This document shows, in pieces, positions 1 through 10,601 of a stretch of 64,000 bases of DNA. Both the position numbers and the translations under genes were made by a program. Origin of the DNA: Polynucleobacter sp. UK-Mo-2m-Kol15 (GTDB taxonomy: Bacteria > Pseudomonadota > Gammaproteobacteria > Burkholderiales > Burkholderiaceae); contig NZ_JACVQC010000001.1 of the NCBI RefSeq assembly GCF_018881505.1, forward strand, positions 477,832 to 541,831, given 5' to 3'. The notes beneath the pieces were generated by a model. The model was given only the letters and a program-made list of their open reading frames with translations, was not told where the DNA came from and ran no database searches. Each line of letters starts with the position of its first letter. Within the stretch, counting starts at the first letter, position 1.

Positions 1-1004
1 GGCTAAAAGTACCAGGTAATGAGGGCGTTATTAATCTGGATAAACTGACCTATGCGGGTAACTTAGCCACTCTTGTATCTTTGAAAGAAGATTCTCGTCA
101 TCTTTTTGTTCATGGAGATATTGGTGATCAAGCGTTGGTCGCACGCTTGCTGAAAGAACATCAGCCCCGTGCCATTGTGAATTTTGCTGCTGAAAGTCAT
201 GTTGACCGATCCATTCATGGTCCCGCTGAGTTCGTCACAACTAATATCGTTGGTACATTTAATTTACTGGAGTGTGCCCGCGAGTACTGGAATGGTTTGG
301 ATGAAGCTGCGAAGAAAGCGTTTCGCTTCCATCATGTTTCAACTGATGAAGTCTATGGATCACTTTCTGCTACTGACCCTGCATTTACAGAAACCAATTC
401 CTATGAGCCTAATAGCCCATACTCCGCCTCTAAAGCTGCCTCCGACCATTTAGTGCGTGCCTGGTTCCATACCTATGGCTTCCCGGTCGTCACCACCAAT
501 TGTTCTAATAACTATGGCCCGTATCACTTTCCAGAAAAGCTGATTCCATTAGTGATTCTCAATGCACTCAATAGCAAGCCATTGCCAATTTATGGTGATG
601 GTCAGCAGATTCGGGATTGGCTGTATGTTGGCGATCATTGTTCTGCAATTAGGGAGGTATTGGCGGGTGGTCGCTTGGGTGAAACTTATAACATCGGTGG
701 TTGGAATGAAAAAGCCAATATCGATGTTGTGAAAACTATCTGCGCTATTTTGGATGAGTTAAAACCCCGTGCTGATGGCAAGTCCTATGTAGAGCAAATT
801 ACTTACGTTACAGATCGCCCCGGTCATGATCGTCGTTATGCAATTGATGCGAGCAAGGTTGAGCGTGAACTGGGTTGGCGACCTGCTGAGACTTTTGATA
901 CTGGTATCCGCAAGACGGTGCAGTGGTATTTGGATAACCCGGTTTGGATTGAAGGTGTAGTGAGCGGCTCTTACCGTGACTGGCTTTCAAAGCAGTACAA
1001 CTGA
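1..1004 (+). CDS. rfbB: dTDP-glucose 4,6-dehydratase (5' partial)
   Basis: Converts dTDP-glucose to dTDP-4-keto-6-deoxyglucose, the second step of dTDP-L-rhamnose synthesis in the cytoplasm. The frame is already open at base 3 and encodes [11 protein letters not shown], typical of residues about 30-40 of RmlB. The start codon and the N-terminal GxxGFIG nucleotide-binding motif therefore lie upstream of the window. The catalytic STDEVYG stretch and the SDR YSASK motif (YxxxK) are visible. The gene is first in the visible part of an rfbBDAC operon, with 30 bp before rfbD. The family assignment is secure; only the missing 5' end is uncertain. Confidence 0.96.
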   Translation, partial: LKVPGNEGVINLDKLTYAGNLATLVSLKEDSRHLFVHGDIGDQALVARLLKEHQPRAIVNFAAESHVDRSIHGPAEFVTTNIVGTFNLLECAREYWNGLDEAAKKAFRFHHVSTDEVYGSLSATDPAFTETNSYEPNSPYSASKAASDHLVRAWFHTYGFPVVTTNCSNNYGPYHFPEKLIPLVILNALNSKPLPIYGDGQQIRDWLYVGDHCSAIREVLAGGRLGETYNIGGWNEKANIDVVKTICAILDELKPRADGKSYVEQITYVTDRPGHDRRYAIDASKVERELGWRPAETFDTGIRKTVQWYLDNPVWIEGVVSGSYRDWLSKQYN

Positions 1005-1034
1005 TTTGCTAGTTAGCGATTTAAGTAAGCCAAC

Positions 1035-2018
1035 ATGAATATCCTCGTCTTTGGTAAAGATGGTCAACTGGGTAAAGCTTTTCAGGCTTTGCTAGCTTCG
1101 CAATTGGCTGCTTTGGATGAGAAGCCTACCATTCTTTGTGTGGGTCGGCATGAGTGCGATCTTTCTAATAGTGCTGCATTAGACTCTCTCTTAAATCAGT
1201 TCTCACCCGATTTAATCATCAATGCTTCTGCCTATACTGCAGTTGATAAGGCTGAGACAGAAGTAGATCTGGCTTTTGCAATTAATGCTAAGGCTCCCGA
1301 GATCATGGCGCAATACGCCGCAAATCATAGCGCCACTTTTTTACATTACTCAACAGACTATGTCTTTGATGGTGAGAAATATGGTTTTTATTTAGAGGAT
1401 GATCTACGTAAGCCTTTGGGTGTCTATGGCAAGAGTAAAGCTGCAGGAGAAGAGGCAATCGCCAAGGCTTTTTTGAGCGGCAAGCGTACTGGTCAATATG
1501 CCATCTTTAGAACAAGTTGGGTTTATGGTGATGGTGGCAATTTCATTCGCACCATTCTACGTTTGGCTAAAGACCGTGAAGAGCTCAAAATCATCAATGA
1601 TCAATATGGCGTACCTACGAGTGCGCAGTGGCTGGCACAAGTCAGTCTAGATTTGGCGATGGATGACAATTTAAAGCCTAGACAATTTCTATCTGGTATC
1701 TATCACGCTGTTCCTGCTGGAGAAACAACTTGGCATGGCCTGGCGTGTTTAGCCGTGAAGGCAGCTCTAGATGCTGGCGTTACCATTAAGGCAAGGCCAG
1801 AGGCTATCAAGCCAATATTAGCCGTTGAATATCCGTTACCTGCCCCCAGACCTATGAATTCAAGGATGTCTACCGATAGGCTGCGTTTTGCTTTGACTCA
1901 GAGAGGCCCAAACAATTCTAACTCTTATAATGATGTGGATGGAATTCTCGAGTTTCCAGCTTGGGAAAGCATGGTGCGGGAATATGTATCTAGGCTGGCT
2001 CACGATCAATTGATTTAA
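1035..2018 (+). CDS. rfbD: dTDP-4-dehydrorhamnose reductase
   Basis: NAD(P)H-dependent reductase for the last step of dTDP-L-rhamnose synthesis. The 327-residue protein starts [16 protein letters not shown], the Rossmann GxxGQLG signature of RmlD. STDYVFDG and YGKSKAAGE (YxxxK) follow in the first half. It is slightly longer than the usual 290-300 residues because of inserts such as the one around residues 285-300. It lies 30 bp after rfbB and 16 bp before rfbA, so co-transcription is likely. Confidence 0.95.
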   Translation: MNILVFGKDGQLGKAFQALLASQLAALDEKPTILCVGRHECDLSNSAALDSLLNQFSPDLIINASAYTAVDKAETEVDLAFAINAKAPEIMAQYAANHSATFLHYSTDYVFDGEKYGFYLEDDLRKPLGVYGKSKAAGEEAIAKAFLSGKRTGQYAIFRTSWVYGDGGNFIRTILRLAKDREELKIINDQYGVPTSAQWLAQVSLDLAMDDNLKPRQFLSGIYHAVPAGETTWHGLACLAVKAALDAGVTIKARPEAIKPILAVEYPLPAPRPMNSRMSTDRLRFALTQRGPNNSNSYNDVDGILEFPAWESMVREYVSRLAHDQLI

Positions 2019-2034
2019 ATATATTTGGACTGCA

Positions 2035-2964
2035 ATGGCGACTAATCGTAAAGGCATCATTTTGGCGGGAGGCTCTGGCACTCGTTTATATCCAGTCACT
2101 CAAGCCGTTTCTAAACAGCTCATGCCTGTCTATGACAAGCCGATGGTCTATTACCCATTAACGACTTTAATGCTCGCCGGTATTCGCGACATTTTATTAA
2201 TCTCCACACCGCATGACACGCCGCGCTTTGCTGACTTGCTCGGAGATGGTTCTCAATGGGGTTTAAATATTGAGTATTGTGTTCAGCCTTCACCAGATGG
2301 ATTGGCGCAAGCTTTTACTCTAGGCAAAAACTTTGTTGGTAACAATCCGAGTGCGCTAGTGCTGGGCGATAATATTTTTTATGGTCACGAGTTAGTTGAT
2401 CAGCTCGATAGTGCTAATGCTCGCAGTGATGGTGCAACGGTATTTGCTTATCACGTCAATGATCCTGAGCGCTATGGCGTAGTGGAGTTTGATAAAGACT
2501 ACAAAGCGCTCTCCATTGAAGAGAAGCCACTCAAGCCGAGAAGTAGTTATGCTGTAACAGGCCTATATTTCTATGACAATCAAGTATGCGATATTGCCTC
2601 GTCGATTAAGCCAAGCGCTCGTGGTGAGCTTGAGATTACTGATGTGAATCGTGTTTACCTTGAAAAGAATGAATTGAGCGTCGAGATCATGGGCCGCGGT
2701 TTTGCTTGGCTAGATACCGGGACTCATGATTCTTTACTAGACGCAGCAGGTTTTATTGCTACCCTCCAAAAGCGCCAGGGATTGATGGTAGCTTGTCCTG
2801 AAGAGATTGCTTATCGTCAAGGTTGGATTAGTGCGGAGACCGTTCAGAAGGTGGCTTTCCAGTTAAGTAAGAATAGTTATGGCCAATACTTAAGCAAGAT
2901 TTTGAATGAACTCAATACCTCAGCTCAGCCAGTCTCTCTTTCTCATAAGAAGGTTGTTGGATGA
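2035..2964 (+). CDS. rfbA: Glucose-1-phosphate thymidylyltransferase
   Basis: Makes dTDP-glucose from dTTP and glucose 1-phosphate, the entry and feedback-control step of the rhamnose pathway. The N-terminus has the nucleotidyltransferase signature [13 protein letters not shown] followed by [12 protein letters not shown], typical of RmlA. EKP and [11 protein letters not shown] complete the sugar-binding pocket. At 309 residues it is slightly longer than the usual ~290, with a C-terminal tail. Its stop overlaps the rfbC start by four bases (ATGA), indicating translational coupling. Confidence 0.96.
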   Translation: MATNRKGIILAGGSGTRLYPVTQAVSKQLMPVYDKPMVYYPLTTLMLAGIRDILLISTPHDTPRFADLLGDGSQWGLNIEYCVQPSPDGLAQAFTLGKNFVGNNPSALVLGDNIFYGHELVDQLDSANARSDGATVFAYHVNDPERYGVVEFDKDYKALSIEEKPLKPRSSYAVTGLYFYDNQVCDIASSIKPSARGELEITDVNRVYLEKNELSVEIMGRGFAWLDTGTHDSLLDAAGFIATLQKRQGLMVACPEEIAYRQGWISAETVQKVAFQLSKNSYGQYLSKILNELNTSAQPVSLSHKKVVG

Positions 2965-3527
2965 ATAGCTCCTCAAAGTTGCAAGTAACACCAACAGCAA
3001 TTCATGATGTGCTTGTGGTGGAGCCAAAAGTCTTTGGTGATGAGAGAGGCTGGTTCACCGAATCTTTTAATGCCCAGGACTTTGCACTTGCTACTGGCTT
3101 AGAGGTTGAATTTGTTCAAGACAACCATTCTTTTTCTCGGCAATGGACTTTGCGGGGCTTGCATTATCAGTTAGAGCAAACCCAAGGAAAGTTAGTACGA
3201 GTAGTTGCGGGCAGTGTATTTGATGTGGCCGTAGATATTCGCAAGGATTCGCCTACCTATGGAAAGTGGGTAGGTGTTGAGTTGAGCGCCCAAAATCACA
3301 AGCAGCTATGGGTTCCTGAAGGATTAGCACATGGTTTCTTGGTGCTATCGGAAACTGCTGAGTTCCTCTATAAAACTACAGATTACTATCACCCTCAAAG
3401 TGAAGCATGTTTAGCTTGGAATGACCCAACTATTGGTATCGATTGGCCATTACCCTCAGGGATTGCGCCCAATATGAATGCTAAAGATGCGGGTGGTTTA
3501 TCTTGGGATGCTGCACCTAAGTTTTAA
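2961..3527 (+). CDS. rfbC: dTDP-4-dehydrorhamnose 3,5-epimerase
   Basis: Double epimerase converting dTDP-4-keto-6-deoxyglucose to dTDP-4-keto-L-rhamnose. The 188-residue cupin-fold protein shows the RmlC pattern [12 protein letters not shown], then FVQDNHSFS and the catalytic-histidine motif [19 protein letters not shown] lies in the C-terminal half. It completes the rfbBDAC set. The heptosyltransferase gene follows 41 bp downstream, suggesting that lipopolysaccharide core and rhamnose genes share a transcript. Confidence 0.96.
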   Translation: MNSSSKLQVTPTAIHDVLVVEPKVFGDERGWFTESFNAQDFALATGLEVEFVQDNHSFSRQWTLRGLHYQLEQTQGKLVRVVAGSVFDVAVDIRKDSPTYGKWVGVELSAQNHKQLWVPEGLAHGFLVLSETAEFLYKTTDYYHPQSEACLAWNDPTIGIDWPLPSGIAPNMNAKDAGGLSWDAAPKF

Positions 3528-3568
3528 CTAGATCTAGCTTGGTTTTCAAAAGATAAGATAATGCTCAC

Positions 3569-4624
3569 ATGAGCAATATCCTCAACCATTCCTCCTCGGT
3601 TGTCAGTCCCAAAATCCTATTGGTGAAACTCTCATCGCTTGGCGATGTGTTGCATAACTTACCAATCGTGTGGGACTTACGTGCACGCTTACCAAATGCT
3701 CAAGTGGATTGGGTGGTTGAAGAGGCTTATGTACATTTGCTAGAGCCCTTATTGTCACGAGAAGGTTTTCAGGGTATTGATCGGATCATTCCTTTTGCCT
3801 TACGCCGCTGGAAAAGAAATCTCTTGAGTTTGGTCACTTGGAAAGAATTTTTTGCATTCAGAAAAATGCTTCGATCTACTACTTATGATGTCTTGATAGA
3901 AACTCAGGGTTTAATCAAATCCGCCATGGTTTGCTCTATGGCAAAGAAAAGTTCAAATGTTGTTATTGCTGGACTTGCTAATGCTACCGAATTTTCTGGT
4001 TACGAGCCCTTAGTACGATCTTTCTATAATCAATCAGTACAGGTGCCTACGCAGTGTCATGCAGTAGATCGATCACGCTGGGTCATGTCCTCTGCATTGG
4101 ATTGGTCTTTGATTGACAGATCCAAGCCGCTTCATTTTTATCCGCCAGACTTTATTCGGCGCATTCCAAAGAGTTCTCTTGAGGGTCTCAATACCCCTTA
4201 TGTTTTATGCTTTCATTCAACTGCTAGAGAAGCGAAGCGCTGGGCTAATGAGAATTGGATCAATTTGGGTAAAGACCTTGCTACTCGTGGCTATCAAGTG
4301 ATTTTCCCTTGGGGTAACCCTGCCGAAAAGACTGTCAGCATGGCTCTTGCAGGACAGATTCCGGGAGCATTTGTTCCCCCAGCATTTTCGATTGAAGAGG
4401 CTTTCTCAGTAATTTCTGGGGCAGCTTTAACGGTAGGCGTAGATACAGGGCTGACACATTTGGCAGCAGTGCTTGATAGACCGACTGTAGAGCTATATTG
4501 CGACTCGCCAAGATGGAAAACCGAAGGCTATTGGTCTCAGAAGATTGCTAATGTGGGTGATATACAAAATCCACCAAGTGCTCAAGAAGTTCTTGAAGCA
4601 TCTCTCAAGCTTTTACAAAATTAA
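3569..4624 (+). CDS. waaC: Lipopolysaccharide heptosyltransferase I
   Basis: GT9-family transferase that adds the first L-glycero-D-manno-heptose to Kdo2-lipid A on the inner membrane. Residues about 15-40 read ILLVKLSSLGDVLHNLP, the WaaC signature. The C-terminal nucleotide-sugar site is GVDTGLTHLAAVLDRPTVEL. The length of 351 residues matches the family. The N-terminal 12 or so residues are a short extension; ATG 3569 is the only reasonable start. It converges on the TolC-like gene with only 10 bp between the stops. Confidence 0.93.
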   Translation: MSNILNHSSSVVSPKILLVKLSSLGDVLHNLPIVWDLRARLPNAQVDWVVEEAYVHLLEPLLSREGFQGIDRIIPFALRRWKRNLLSLVTWKEFFAFRKMLRSTTYDVLIETQGLIKSAMVCSMAKKSSNVVIAGLANATEFSGYEPLVRSFYNQSVQVPTQCHAVDRSRWVMSSALDWSLIDRSKPLHFYPPDFIRRIPKSSLEGLNTPYVLCFHSTAREAKRWANENWINLGKDLATRGYQVIFPWGNPAEKTVSMALAGQIPGAFVPPAFSIEEAFSVISGAALTVGVDTGLTHLAAVLDRPTVELYCDSPRWKTEGYWSQKIANVGDIQNPPSAQEVLEASLKLLQN

Positions 4625-4634
4625 TTCTTTATTT

Positions 4635-6248
4635 TTAGCGAAGCAGGGTGTTGATTGAAATCAGATCTTCATCTGTTAGTGCTGCTACATGCGCTTTTAA
4701 CTTAATTGCATTCAGAATAGTGTTGTAACGAGCCTGCTGTAATTGTGAGCGAGTAGTAATCACGGTATCGAGAGCAATTAAGACATCAAGATTAATTAAA
4801 GTTCCCACCTGAAATCCAAGCTTGCTTGACTCTAGTGCTGAGGTGGATGAGCGCTCTGCTGCCTCGTAAGCTTTAACGCTAGCTAGTCCACCGTAGAAGC
4901 CGGTAAAGGCAGCGCGGGTGTTTTGCGCAGCGGTACGGCGGGCATTGTCATAGTTAGATTTAGCCACATCTAATAAAGCAGCATTTTGACGAATCACAGA
5001 ACTTGCATATCCCCCTGAGACTAAAGGTATATTCATTTGTAATGCAATGGTGTTGTTGTAAATATTAGTTTGTGATGGGGTAAGACTATTAGCCGTCCCG
5101 TTCGAGGTGTTGTAGCCTGCCGTGCCGACAAAATTGAGTGAGGGGTAGTTCAATGCTTGTGATGCCCGATAAGTGCTTTCTGCCAAATTGACTGACAGTT
5201 GACCTGCTAAAACATTAAAGTTGGCTGTCTCTGCCTGATGAATCCAGTCATCCAAGGTTTGACCTTTAGGGAGTTGTGGATTTACGCTGTCAGTAATTGG
5301 AATGACATTGCCATCTTTAAACTTAGAGCGGGGATCCTTAAGTACGCCATCGATCTTAGCCTCTTTAATTAGCGGCTTTAAGCTACCTACAGGGCGACCC
5401 GTTAATTGTTCTAGGACACCCCGTTTTACGATGAGGTCGGCTTGAGCGGCAATTTCTTGAGAATTGGCAAGATCGAATGCAGCTTGAGCGGTATTGACAT
5501 CAACAATGGTTGCTAAGCCAGCATCAAACTTAGCTTGAGCAACTTCTAGTTGTTGTTTGATTAATGCTTTTTTATTGCGATACAGTTCAACATTATCTTG
5601 GCTAGTAAGCGTATCAAAGTAAGCTTGTGAAACCCGAATGATGAGATCTTGCTGCGCTAAGAAAAAGCGCATGTCCGCAATTTTGGTATTTAAATCACCT
5701 TGTTTAAATGCCTCAAATGCTGCCATATTAAAAACAGGTTGAGTAAGCGTAACCGTATAGTTTTTTTGGTCATACACCCGAGAGCCAGTGTAGGAGCTTG
5801 CTGGCTGATTGCCTGCTGTATGTTGGAAGTAACGTGTGCCACCTGGAACAGCGGTTGCCTGCGGTAGTAACAGTGATAAACCTTGCCAAAATAGTTCTTT
5901 GCTAGCCTGGTAGTTAAAGCGTGCAGCATTTAATACTGGGTCGCTAAAGGCGGCTTCTTGATAAAGACGAATGAGATCGGACGCTTGCCCGACATTGGCC
6001 CCGTTGTTGGTATTGAGATAAGAGGGGGCAATAGTCGTGGATATTGCCTGTTTTTGGGCAATGACCATCTGTGGAGGCATATCCAGCCCGATAAGAGACT
6101 GAGCGCTCACTGGTGTTGGGAGTGAGGGTTTTGCGCCAACGGCACTTTGCGCAAAGGCGCTGGGTGCGATTGCTGAAAAACCAAGGGCCTGACTCAGGGT
6201 TAAGCCAAAAATGGCGATCTGAGAGAGGCGAAAGCGTGTTGGGGTCAT
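4635..6248 (-). CDS. TolC-family outer membrane efflux protein
   Basis: Predicted outer-membrane channel partner of a type I secretion or multidrug efflux system. The 537-residue protein has an N-terminal signal peptide (hydrophobic GLTLSQALGFSAIAPSAFA). A low-complexity segment to about residue 90 follows. Then come two outer-membrane-efflux repeats with long amphipathic helices: LYQEAAFSDPVLNAARF near the start, and DTLTSQDNVELYRNKKALI with QAKFDAGLATIVDVNTAQA mid-protein. No membrane-fusion or ABC partner is adjacent, so its inner-membrane pump must be elsewhere. It is divergent from uppP across about 120 bp. Confidence 0.88.
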   Translation of the reverse strand: MTPTRFRLSQIAIFGLTLSQALGFSAIAPSAFAQSAVGAKPSLPTPVSAQSLIGLDMPPQMVIAQKQAISTTIAPSYLNTNNGANVGQASDLIRLYQEAAFSDPVLNAARFNYQASKELFWQGLSLLLPQATAVPGGTRYFQHTAGNQPASSYTGSRVYDQKNYTVTLTQPVFNMAAFEAFKQGDLNTKIADMRFFLAQQDLIIRVSQAYFDTLTSQDNVELYRNKKALIKQQLEVAQAKFDAGLATIVDVNTAQAAFDLANSQEIAAQADLIVKRGVLEQLTGRPVGSLKPLIKEAKIDGVLKDPRSKFKDGNVIPITDSVNPQLPKGQTLDDWIHQAETANFNVLAGQLSVNLAESTYRASQALNYPSLNFVGTAGYNTSNGTANSLTPSQTNIYNNTIALQMNIPLVSGGYASSVIRQNAALLDVAKSNYDNARRTAAQNTRAAFTGFYGGLASVKAYEAAERSSTSALESSKLGFQVGTLINLDVLIALDTVITTRSQLQQARYNTILNAIKLKAHVAALTDEDLISINTLLR

Positions 6249-6368
6249 CTCATTCGGATACAGTTCAATGTGGGATGAAGTTTAAGGCTTATTTGTACAA
6301 AGTGCTCGATTTAGGCTTTATTGTGCCAAATATCGCAGATTCCCTGATCTATCTATAAAATTGTGCCC

Positions 6369-7220
6369 ATGGATCTAATTTTGCTAGGCAAGGCGGTAAT
6401 ACTGGGGGTAGTCGAGGGCTTAACCGAGTTTTTGCCAATTTCTAGTACGGGGCATCTCATTTTGGTCGGGGATTTGCTGGATTTTAATGACGAGCGTGGC
6501 AAAGCTTTTGAGGTCATCATTCAGTTTGGCGCAATTTTGGCGGTTTGTTGGGAATTTCGGGAAAAGCTTTGGAAGGTTGCCTCTACCGTTCGAACCAGTG
6601 CAATCTCGCGACGTTTCATTCTGAATCTATTGATTGCGTCCATTCCCGCTATGGGCCTAGCTTTCATCTTTGGAAAATATATTAAGGCTGTACTCTTTGC
6701 GCCTATTCCCGTTGCCAGCGCTTTTATCGTGGGTGCCTTGATTATTTTTTGGGCTGAAAGTCGGCAATCCAAATTAGCTCACTCTGGGAGTAAATCGTAT
6801 ATTCAGTCGGTAGATGACCTTACGTCTATAGATGCCTTAAAGGTTGGCTTAGCACAGTGCGCTGCTCTGATTCCAGGGACATCGCGTTCGGGTGCAACCA
6901 TTATTGGCGGTATGTTATTTGGCTTACCCCGCACAGTCGCTACCGAGTTTTCTTTCTTCTTGGCGATACCTGTCATCGGTGGTGCAACAGCATACGAGAT
7001 CCTCAAGCTTTGGAAAAGCCCCGTATCTTTATCAGGCGACTTTACTTGGGCGATTGTGATTGGGTTTATCTCTGCCTTTATCTCTGCCTTTATTTGCGTT
7101 CGCTGGCTAATTCAGTATGTTGCTGGCCATAACTTCATTCCATTTGCCTGGTATCGCATCGTCTTTGGCCTCCTGGTCTTGGTGAGTGCCTATAGCGGCT
7201 TAGTAGCATGGTCTCACTAA
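6369..7220 (+). CDS. uppP: Undecaprenyl-diphosphatase
   Basis: Integral membrane phosphatase (BacA/UppP) that recycles undecaprenyl diphosphate, the carrier for peptidoglycan and O-antigen. Both signature loops are present: [16 protein letters not shown] at the N-terminus and [13 protein letters not shown] mid-protein. About eight hydrophobic segments are seen and the total is about 283 residues. A GTG at 6363 is in frame two codons upstream; ATG 6369 is preferred because it gives the usual N-terminus. No strong ribosome binding site precedes either. Confidence 0.95.
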   Translation: MDLILLGKAVILGVVEGLTEFLPISSTGHLILVGDLLDFNDERGKAFEVIIQFGAILAVCWEFREKLWKVASTVRTSAISRRFILNLLIASIPAMGLAFIFGKYIKAVLFAPIPVASAFIVGALIIFWAESRQSKLAHSGSKSYIQSVDDLTSIDALKVGLAQCAALIPGTSRSGATIIGGMLFGLPRTVATEFSFFLAIPVIGGATAYEILKLWKSPVSLSGDFTWAIVIGFISAFISAFICVRWLIQYVAGHNFIPFAWYRIVFGLLVLVSAYSGLVAWSH

Positions 7221-7246
7221 GCCCCCTTCTAAAAATTTGACTGAGA

Positions 7247-7711
7247 ATGAGTATGGACGTATCCATTGATGCAATAACAAACAATATTCAATTAGCGCTA
7301 GCCCCGGTATTTTTATTAACTGCAGTCGCTACTTTGATTAATGCAATCTCCGCCCGTCTAGCAAGATCAGTGGATCGTATGCGTGCTATTCAGCATCGTA
7401 TTCAGGAGGGCGGTATTCAGAATCAAGGCGTGCTAATGTATATGATGAAAGAGGCGAATGAGGCAAAGATCAGGGGCCGTCTTTGTACTGCCGCTATTTT
7501 CTTTGACGTACTCAGCGGCGTATTTATCTCCTTAACAGTGCTGGAATTATTTTTCTTTCAGGCTGGTGCAGTTCGATCCTTACAGGCTACCTATGTCATT
7601 TGGACTTTTGTATTGGGCTTGATATCGTTTATGACTTCACTCTCTATCGTGCTAACTGAGGTGGTATACGCTTACCGTTCAGCGGGCTGGAATACACCTT
7701 TTCTAAAGTAA
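7247..7711 (+). CDS. DUF2721 family membrane protein
   Basis: Small membrane protein of unknown function. The 154 residues contain a hydrophobic N-terminal segment ([18 protein letters not shown]) followed by [18 protein letters not shown], characteristic of DUF2721. Two further transmembrane helices lie in the C-terminal half. It sits 26 bp after uppP and 4 bp before the UDP-xylose synthase gene, so it is probably co-transcribed with envelope genes. The start may be the ATG at 7247 or the one at 7253. Confidence 0.85.
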   Translation: MSMDVSIDAITNNIQLALAPVFLLTAVATLINAISARLARSVDRMRAIQHRIQEGGIQNQGVLMYMMKEANEAKIRGRLCTAAIFFDVLSGVFISLTVLELFFFQAGAVRSLQATYVIWTFVLGLISFMTSLSIVLTEVVYAYRSAGWNTPFLK

Positions 7712-7715
7712 AAAT

Positions 7716-8669
7716 ATGCAAAACTATAACCGTCGTAAAAAAATCCTCATTACCGGTGGCGCTGGTTTCCTGGGGTCACATCTGACTGAAAAACTTCTTA
7801 AAGAGGATAATGAGGTCTTAGTGGTTGATAACTTTTTTACTGGTACTAAGCAAAACTTAGCCCATCTTTTGGGTAATCCCCATTTAGAAGTCATGCGTCA
7901 TGATGTGACTTTTCCGCTGTATGTGGAAACGAATCAGATATATAACTTAGCATGCCCCGCTTCACCCGTGCATTATCAATACGATCCAGTTCAAACAACT
8001 AAGACGAGCGTACATGGCGCCATCAATATGCTCGGACTTGCTAAAAGAACCAGAGCTCGTATTTTGCAAGCATCTACCAGCGAGGTATATGGTGATCCGG
8101 AAGTGCACCCTCAACCAGAGGAATATTGGGGCAGAGTCAACCCGATTGGTATTCGTTCCTGCTATGACGAAGGCAAGCGTTGTGCGGAAACACTTTTTTT
8201 TGATTATCACCGTCAGCATCATTTAGATATTAAAGTTGTCCGTATCTTTAATACCTACGGACCTCGCATGCATCCGAATGACGGGCGAGTAGTCAGCAAC
8301 TTCATTGTCCAGGCATTGCAAGGTAAAGACATCACCATTTATGGCGATGGGCAGCAGACCCGAAGCTTTTGCTATGTGGATGACTTAATTGATGTCATGG
8401 TGAAGATGATGAACTCAGAGCAAGGTTTTACTGGTCCTGTGAATATTGGTAACCCAGGTGAGTTCACCATGCTCGAGTTGGCCGAAACTGTTCTGAGGCT
8501 TTCGGGCAGTCAATCAAAGATCATTTATGAAGCCTTACCTTCAGATGATCCTAAGCAACGTCAACCCAATATTGAGCTAGCAAAAGCTAAGCTTGGCTGG
8601 GAGCCAAAGGTAAATCTTGAGGATGGCCTAAAAGAGACTATTGCTTATTTTAGAGAATTGGTTTCTTAG
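7716..8669 (+). CDS. UDP-glucuronate decarboxylase (UDP-xylose synthase)
   Basis: Extended SDR enzyme that decarboxylates UDP-glucuronate to UDP-xylose, a nucleotide sugar for surface glycans. The N-terminus has [14 protein letters not shown] (GxxGxxG). The UXS-diagnostic [10 protein letters not shown] and [10 protein letters not shown] follow, then STSEVYGDP and SCYDEGKR (YxxxK). The length of 317 residues is typical of bacterial UXS. A UDP-glucose dehydrogenase to make the substrate is not in this window. The trmB gene starts four bases after its stop. Confidence 0.9.
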   Translation: MQNYNRRKKILITGGAGFLGSHLTEKLLKEDNEVLVVDNFFTGTKQNLAHLLGNPHLEVMRHDVTFPLYVETNQIYNLACPASPVHYQYDPVQTTKTSVHGAINMLGLAKRTRARILQASTSEVYGDPEVHPQPEEYWGRVNPIGIRSCYDEGKRCAETLFFDYHRQHHLDIKVVRIFNTYGPRMHPNDGRVVSNFIVQALQGKDITIYGDGQQTRSFCYVDDLIDVMVKMMNSEQGFTGPVNIGNPGEFTMLELAETVLRLSGSQSKIIYEALPSDDPKQRQPNIELAKAKLGWEPKVNLEDGLKETIAYFRELVS

Positions 8670-8673
8670 GTTA

Positions 8674-9483
8674 ATGCAAGATAAATCTGAAAAGCATTTT
8701 CATCGTATTCGCTCTTTTGTTTTAAGGGCTGGTAGAACAACCGCTGGGCAGCAGCGTGCTATCGATGATTTGGGTCCTCAGTTTTTACTGCCATTTCAAG
8801 AAACTGTTTTAGATTTGCAGCAAGCATTCAATGGCTCATCACACCCCAAGATATTAGAAATTGGTTTTGGTATGGGAGAGACTACGGCCAAAATCGCTGC
8901 ATTTCGTTCCGCAGATGATTTCTTGGCGATTGAAGTCCATCCGCCCGGCGTGGGTGCCTTACTGAAGCTGATTGGCGAGAATAACCTCACCAATTTACGA
9001 TTAATTCGTCATGATGCAGTTGAGGTATTGGAGAAGATGATTGCCCCCAATTCCTTGGATGGTATTCATATTTATTTTGCGGATCCTTGGCATAAGAAGC
9101 GTCATCATAAGCGTCGCTTGATTCAGGCGCAGTTCGTAAATTTATTAGCTTCTCGTTTAAAGTCTGGGGCTTATTTGCACCTTGCAACAGATTGGCACAA
9201 CTATGCAGAGCAAATGCTCTTGGTACTCAATGCAGAGTCGGCACTAAGCAACACCTCTACTGAGCATATTGAGCTTACTACTTTTGCAATTGAAGATGCA
9301 TCAAGCCCACAAGAGTTAAAAGATGCAAATGAGTCAAAAGAATTTAGGCCAACATTGGAGCAGTTAAGTACCCAGCATCCAGCATATGTAGAGAGACCAG
9401 CTTACAGGCCAATCACTAAATTTGAGAACCGGGGACTGAAGCTGGGTCACGGGGTATGGGATTTAGTCTATAAGAAGAAATAG
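8674..9483 (+). CDS. trmB: tRNA (guanine-N7-)-methyltransferase
   Basis: SAM-dependent enzyme forming m7G46 in tRNA. Motif I is [11 protein letters not shown] and the tRNA-binding/catalytic segment is [15 protein letters not shown], both typical of TrmB. The C-terminus ends with the family pattern TKFENRG...HGVWDL. ATG 8674 is chosen because it follows the previous stop by four bases; an in-frame TTG at 8641 would overlap the upstream gene. A clear hairpin terminator follows the stop. Confidence 0.93.
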   Translation: MQDKSEKHFHRIRSFVLRAGRTTAGQQRAIDDLGPQFLLPFQETVLDLQQAFNGSSHPKILEIGFGMGETTAKIAAFRSADDFLAIEVHPPGVGALLKLIGENNLTNLRLIRHDAVEVLEKMIAPNSLDGIHIYFADPWHKKRHHKRRLIQAQFVNLLASRLKSGAYLHLATDWHNYAEQMLLVLNAESALSNTSTEHIELTTFAIEDASSPQELKDANESKEFRPTLEQLSTQHPAYVERPAYRPITKFENRGLKLGHGVWDLVYKKK

Positions 9484-9489
9484 GATATA

Positions 9490-9516
9490 AATAAAGCCGC
9501 TTTAAGCGGCTTTATT
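9490..9516. terminator. Bidirectional intrinsic terminator
   Basis: A 27-base near-perfect palindrome with 13-base arms (AATAAAGCCGCTT and its complement) around one central base. The A/T flanks give a U-rich tail in both directions. It sits between the convergent trmB and nusB genes and can terminate both. Confidence 0.9.
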
Positions 9517-9558
9517 TACGAGTTGAGCTATTTATAGACTTGCTAGTGGTTTTGGCTT

Positions 9559-10059
9559 TTAGCCGGCCTGCACCTCAGTACTTCGCAATTGTTGAGCTAG
9601 GAGGTCCAATACGCCATTGACATATTTATGCCCATCGGTGCCACCAAAGGTTTTGGCTAATTCGACGGCCTCATTGATAGCCACCTTGTACGGAACAGCT
9701 AAATCAATGGCAAGTTCGTAGGTGCCAATCAGAAGAGCGGCATGCTCTACTGGAGAGAGTTCATTAATGGGGCGATCTAGGGCTGGAGTGATAATGCCCT
9801 CTAATTCATCGGTGCGCTCTAATACGCCTGTAAAAATACCTTGGAATAAATCATGCTGGCAACGACGAAACCCGGGGTCTTCAGCAAGCTGTTTAGCAAT
9901 TGCTGCAGCGTTAGGAAGACTGCCAGCACGACGCATCACTAGGCTTTGGTAGACCCCCTGTAAAGCATATTCACGTGCGCGACGACGTGGCGTGAGTGAG
10001 CGCTTTGGTGGGCTCGGCGGATTTTGCGCTGCCTGAGCACTGGGAGTATTTTTATTCAT
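9559..10059 (-). CDS. nusB: Transcription antitermination factor NusB
   Basis: All-helical RNA-binding factor that works with NusE at boxA in rRNA antitermination. The 166-residue protein has a Pro/Ala-rich N-terminal tail, then RRRAREYALQGVYQSLV, and ends with the NusB-defining NEAVELAKTFGGTDGHKYVNG. It lies 8 bp downstream of ribH, the common ribH-nusB arrangement in proteobacteria, and is followed by the bidirectional terminator. Confidence 0.95.
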   Translation of the reverse strand: MNKNTPSAQAAQNPPSPPKRSLTPRRRAREYALQGVYQSLVMRRAGSLPNAAAIAKQLAEDPGFRRCQHDLFQGIFTGVLERTDELEGIITPALDRPINELSPVEHAALLIGTYELAIDLAVPYKVAINEAVELAKTFGGTDGHKYVNGVLDLLAQQLRSTEVQAG

Positions 10060-10067
10060 TTGGTGAA

Positions 10068-10583
10068 TTACTCTTCTGAAGACTTGATTTCAAAATCAAT
10101 ATCGGGAGTAAGCGCTAAAGCGAGATTGGCCATTTCAACAACTGCTCTTGCACAATCGGCACCTTTGACCTGAGCTCGCACTTGGGCTTGCTCATCCGTT
10201 TCGCAGGTGAGGACACCGTTGGCGATAGGTAAACCAGATTCGAGGCAGATGCGGTTGATCCCAGCAGCTGATTCATTAGAGACCAATTCAAAGTGATATG
10301 TTTCACCACGAATAATGGCGCCCAGTGCAACCAGACCATCAAATTCACCCGTTTCAGCAAGTTTTTGCAGTGCGAATGGAATCTCTAATGCGCCGGGTAC
10401 GGTAACTAATTTAATGTCTGCTTGAGATACGCCAAGTTTGATTAATTCCTCAATGCAGGCGGTAGTCAGGGCAACGCAATGCTCTTCATTAAAGCGCGCC
10501 TGCACAATACCTACGCGCAGATCTTGTCCGTTGAGATCGGTTGCGAGAACGCCTACTGCAGATTCTTCATTGCTTGTATTCAT
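10068..10583 (-). CDS. ribH: 6,7-dimethyl-8-ribityllumazine synthase
   Basis: Condenses DHBP with 5-amino-6-ribitylaminouracil in the penultimate step of riboflavin synthesis. The 171-residue protein contains [22 protein letters not shown], the active-site [12 protein letters not shown] and [11 protein letters not shown]. It lies between ribB(A) and nusB on the minus strand, 18 bp from the ribB(A) stop, forming a three-gene operon. Confidence 0.96.
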   Translation of the reverse strand: MNTSNEESAVGVLATDLNGQDLRVGIVQARFNEEHCVALTTACIEELIKLGVSQADIKLVTVPGALEIPFALQKLAETGEFDGLVALGAIIRGETYHFELVSNESAAGINRICLESGLPIANGVLTCETDEQAQVRAQVKGADCARAVVEMANLALALTPDIDFEIKSSEE

Positions 10584-10601
10584 GATATTTTTTGAGCTTA
10601 C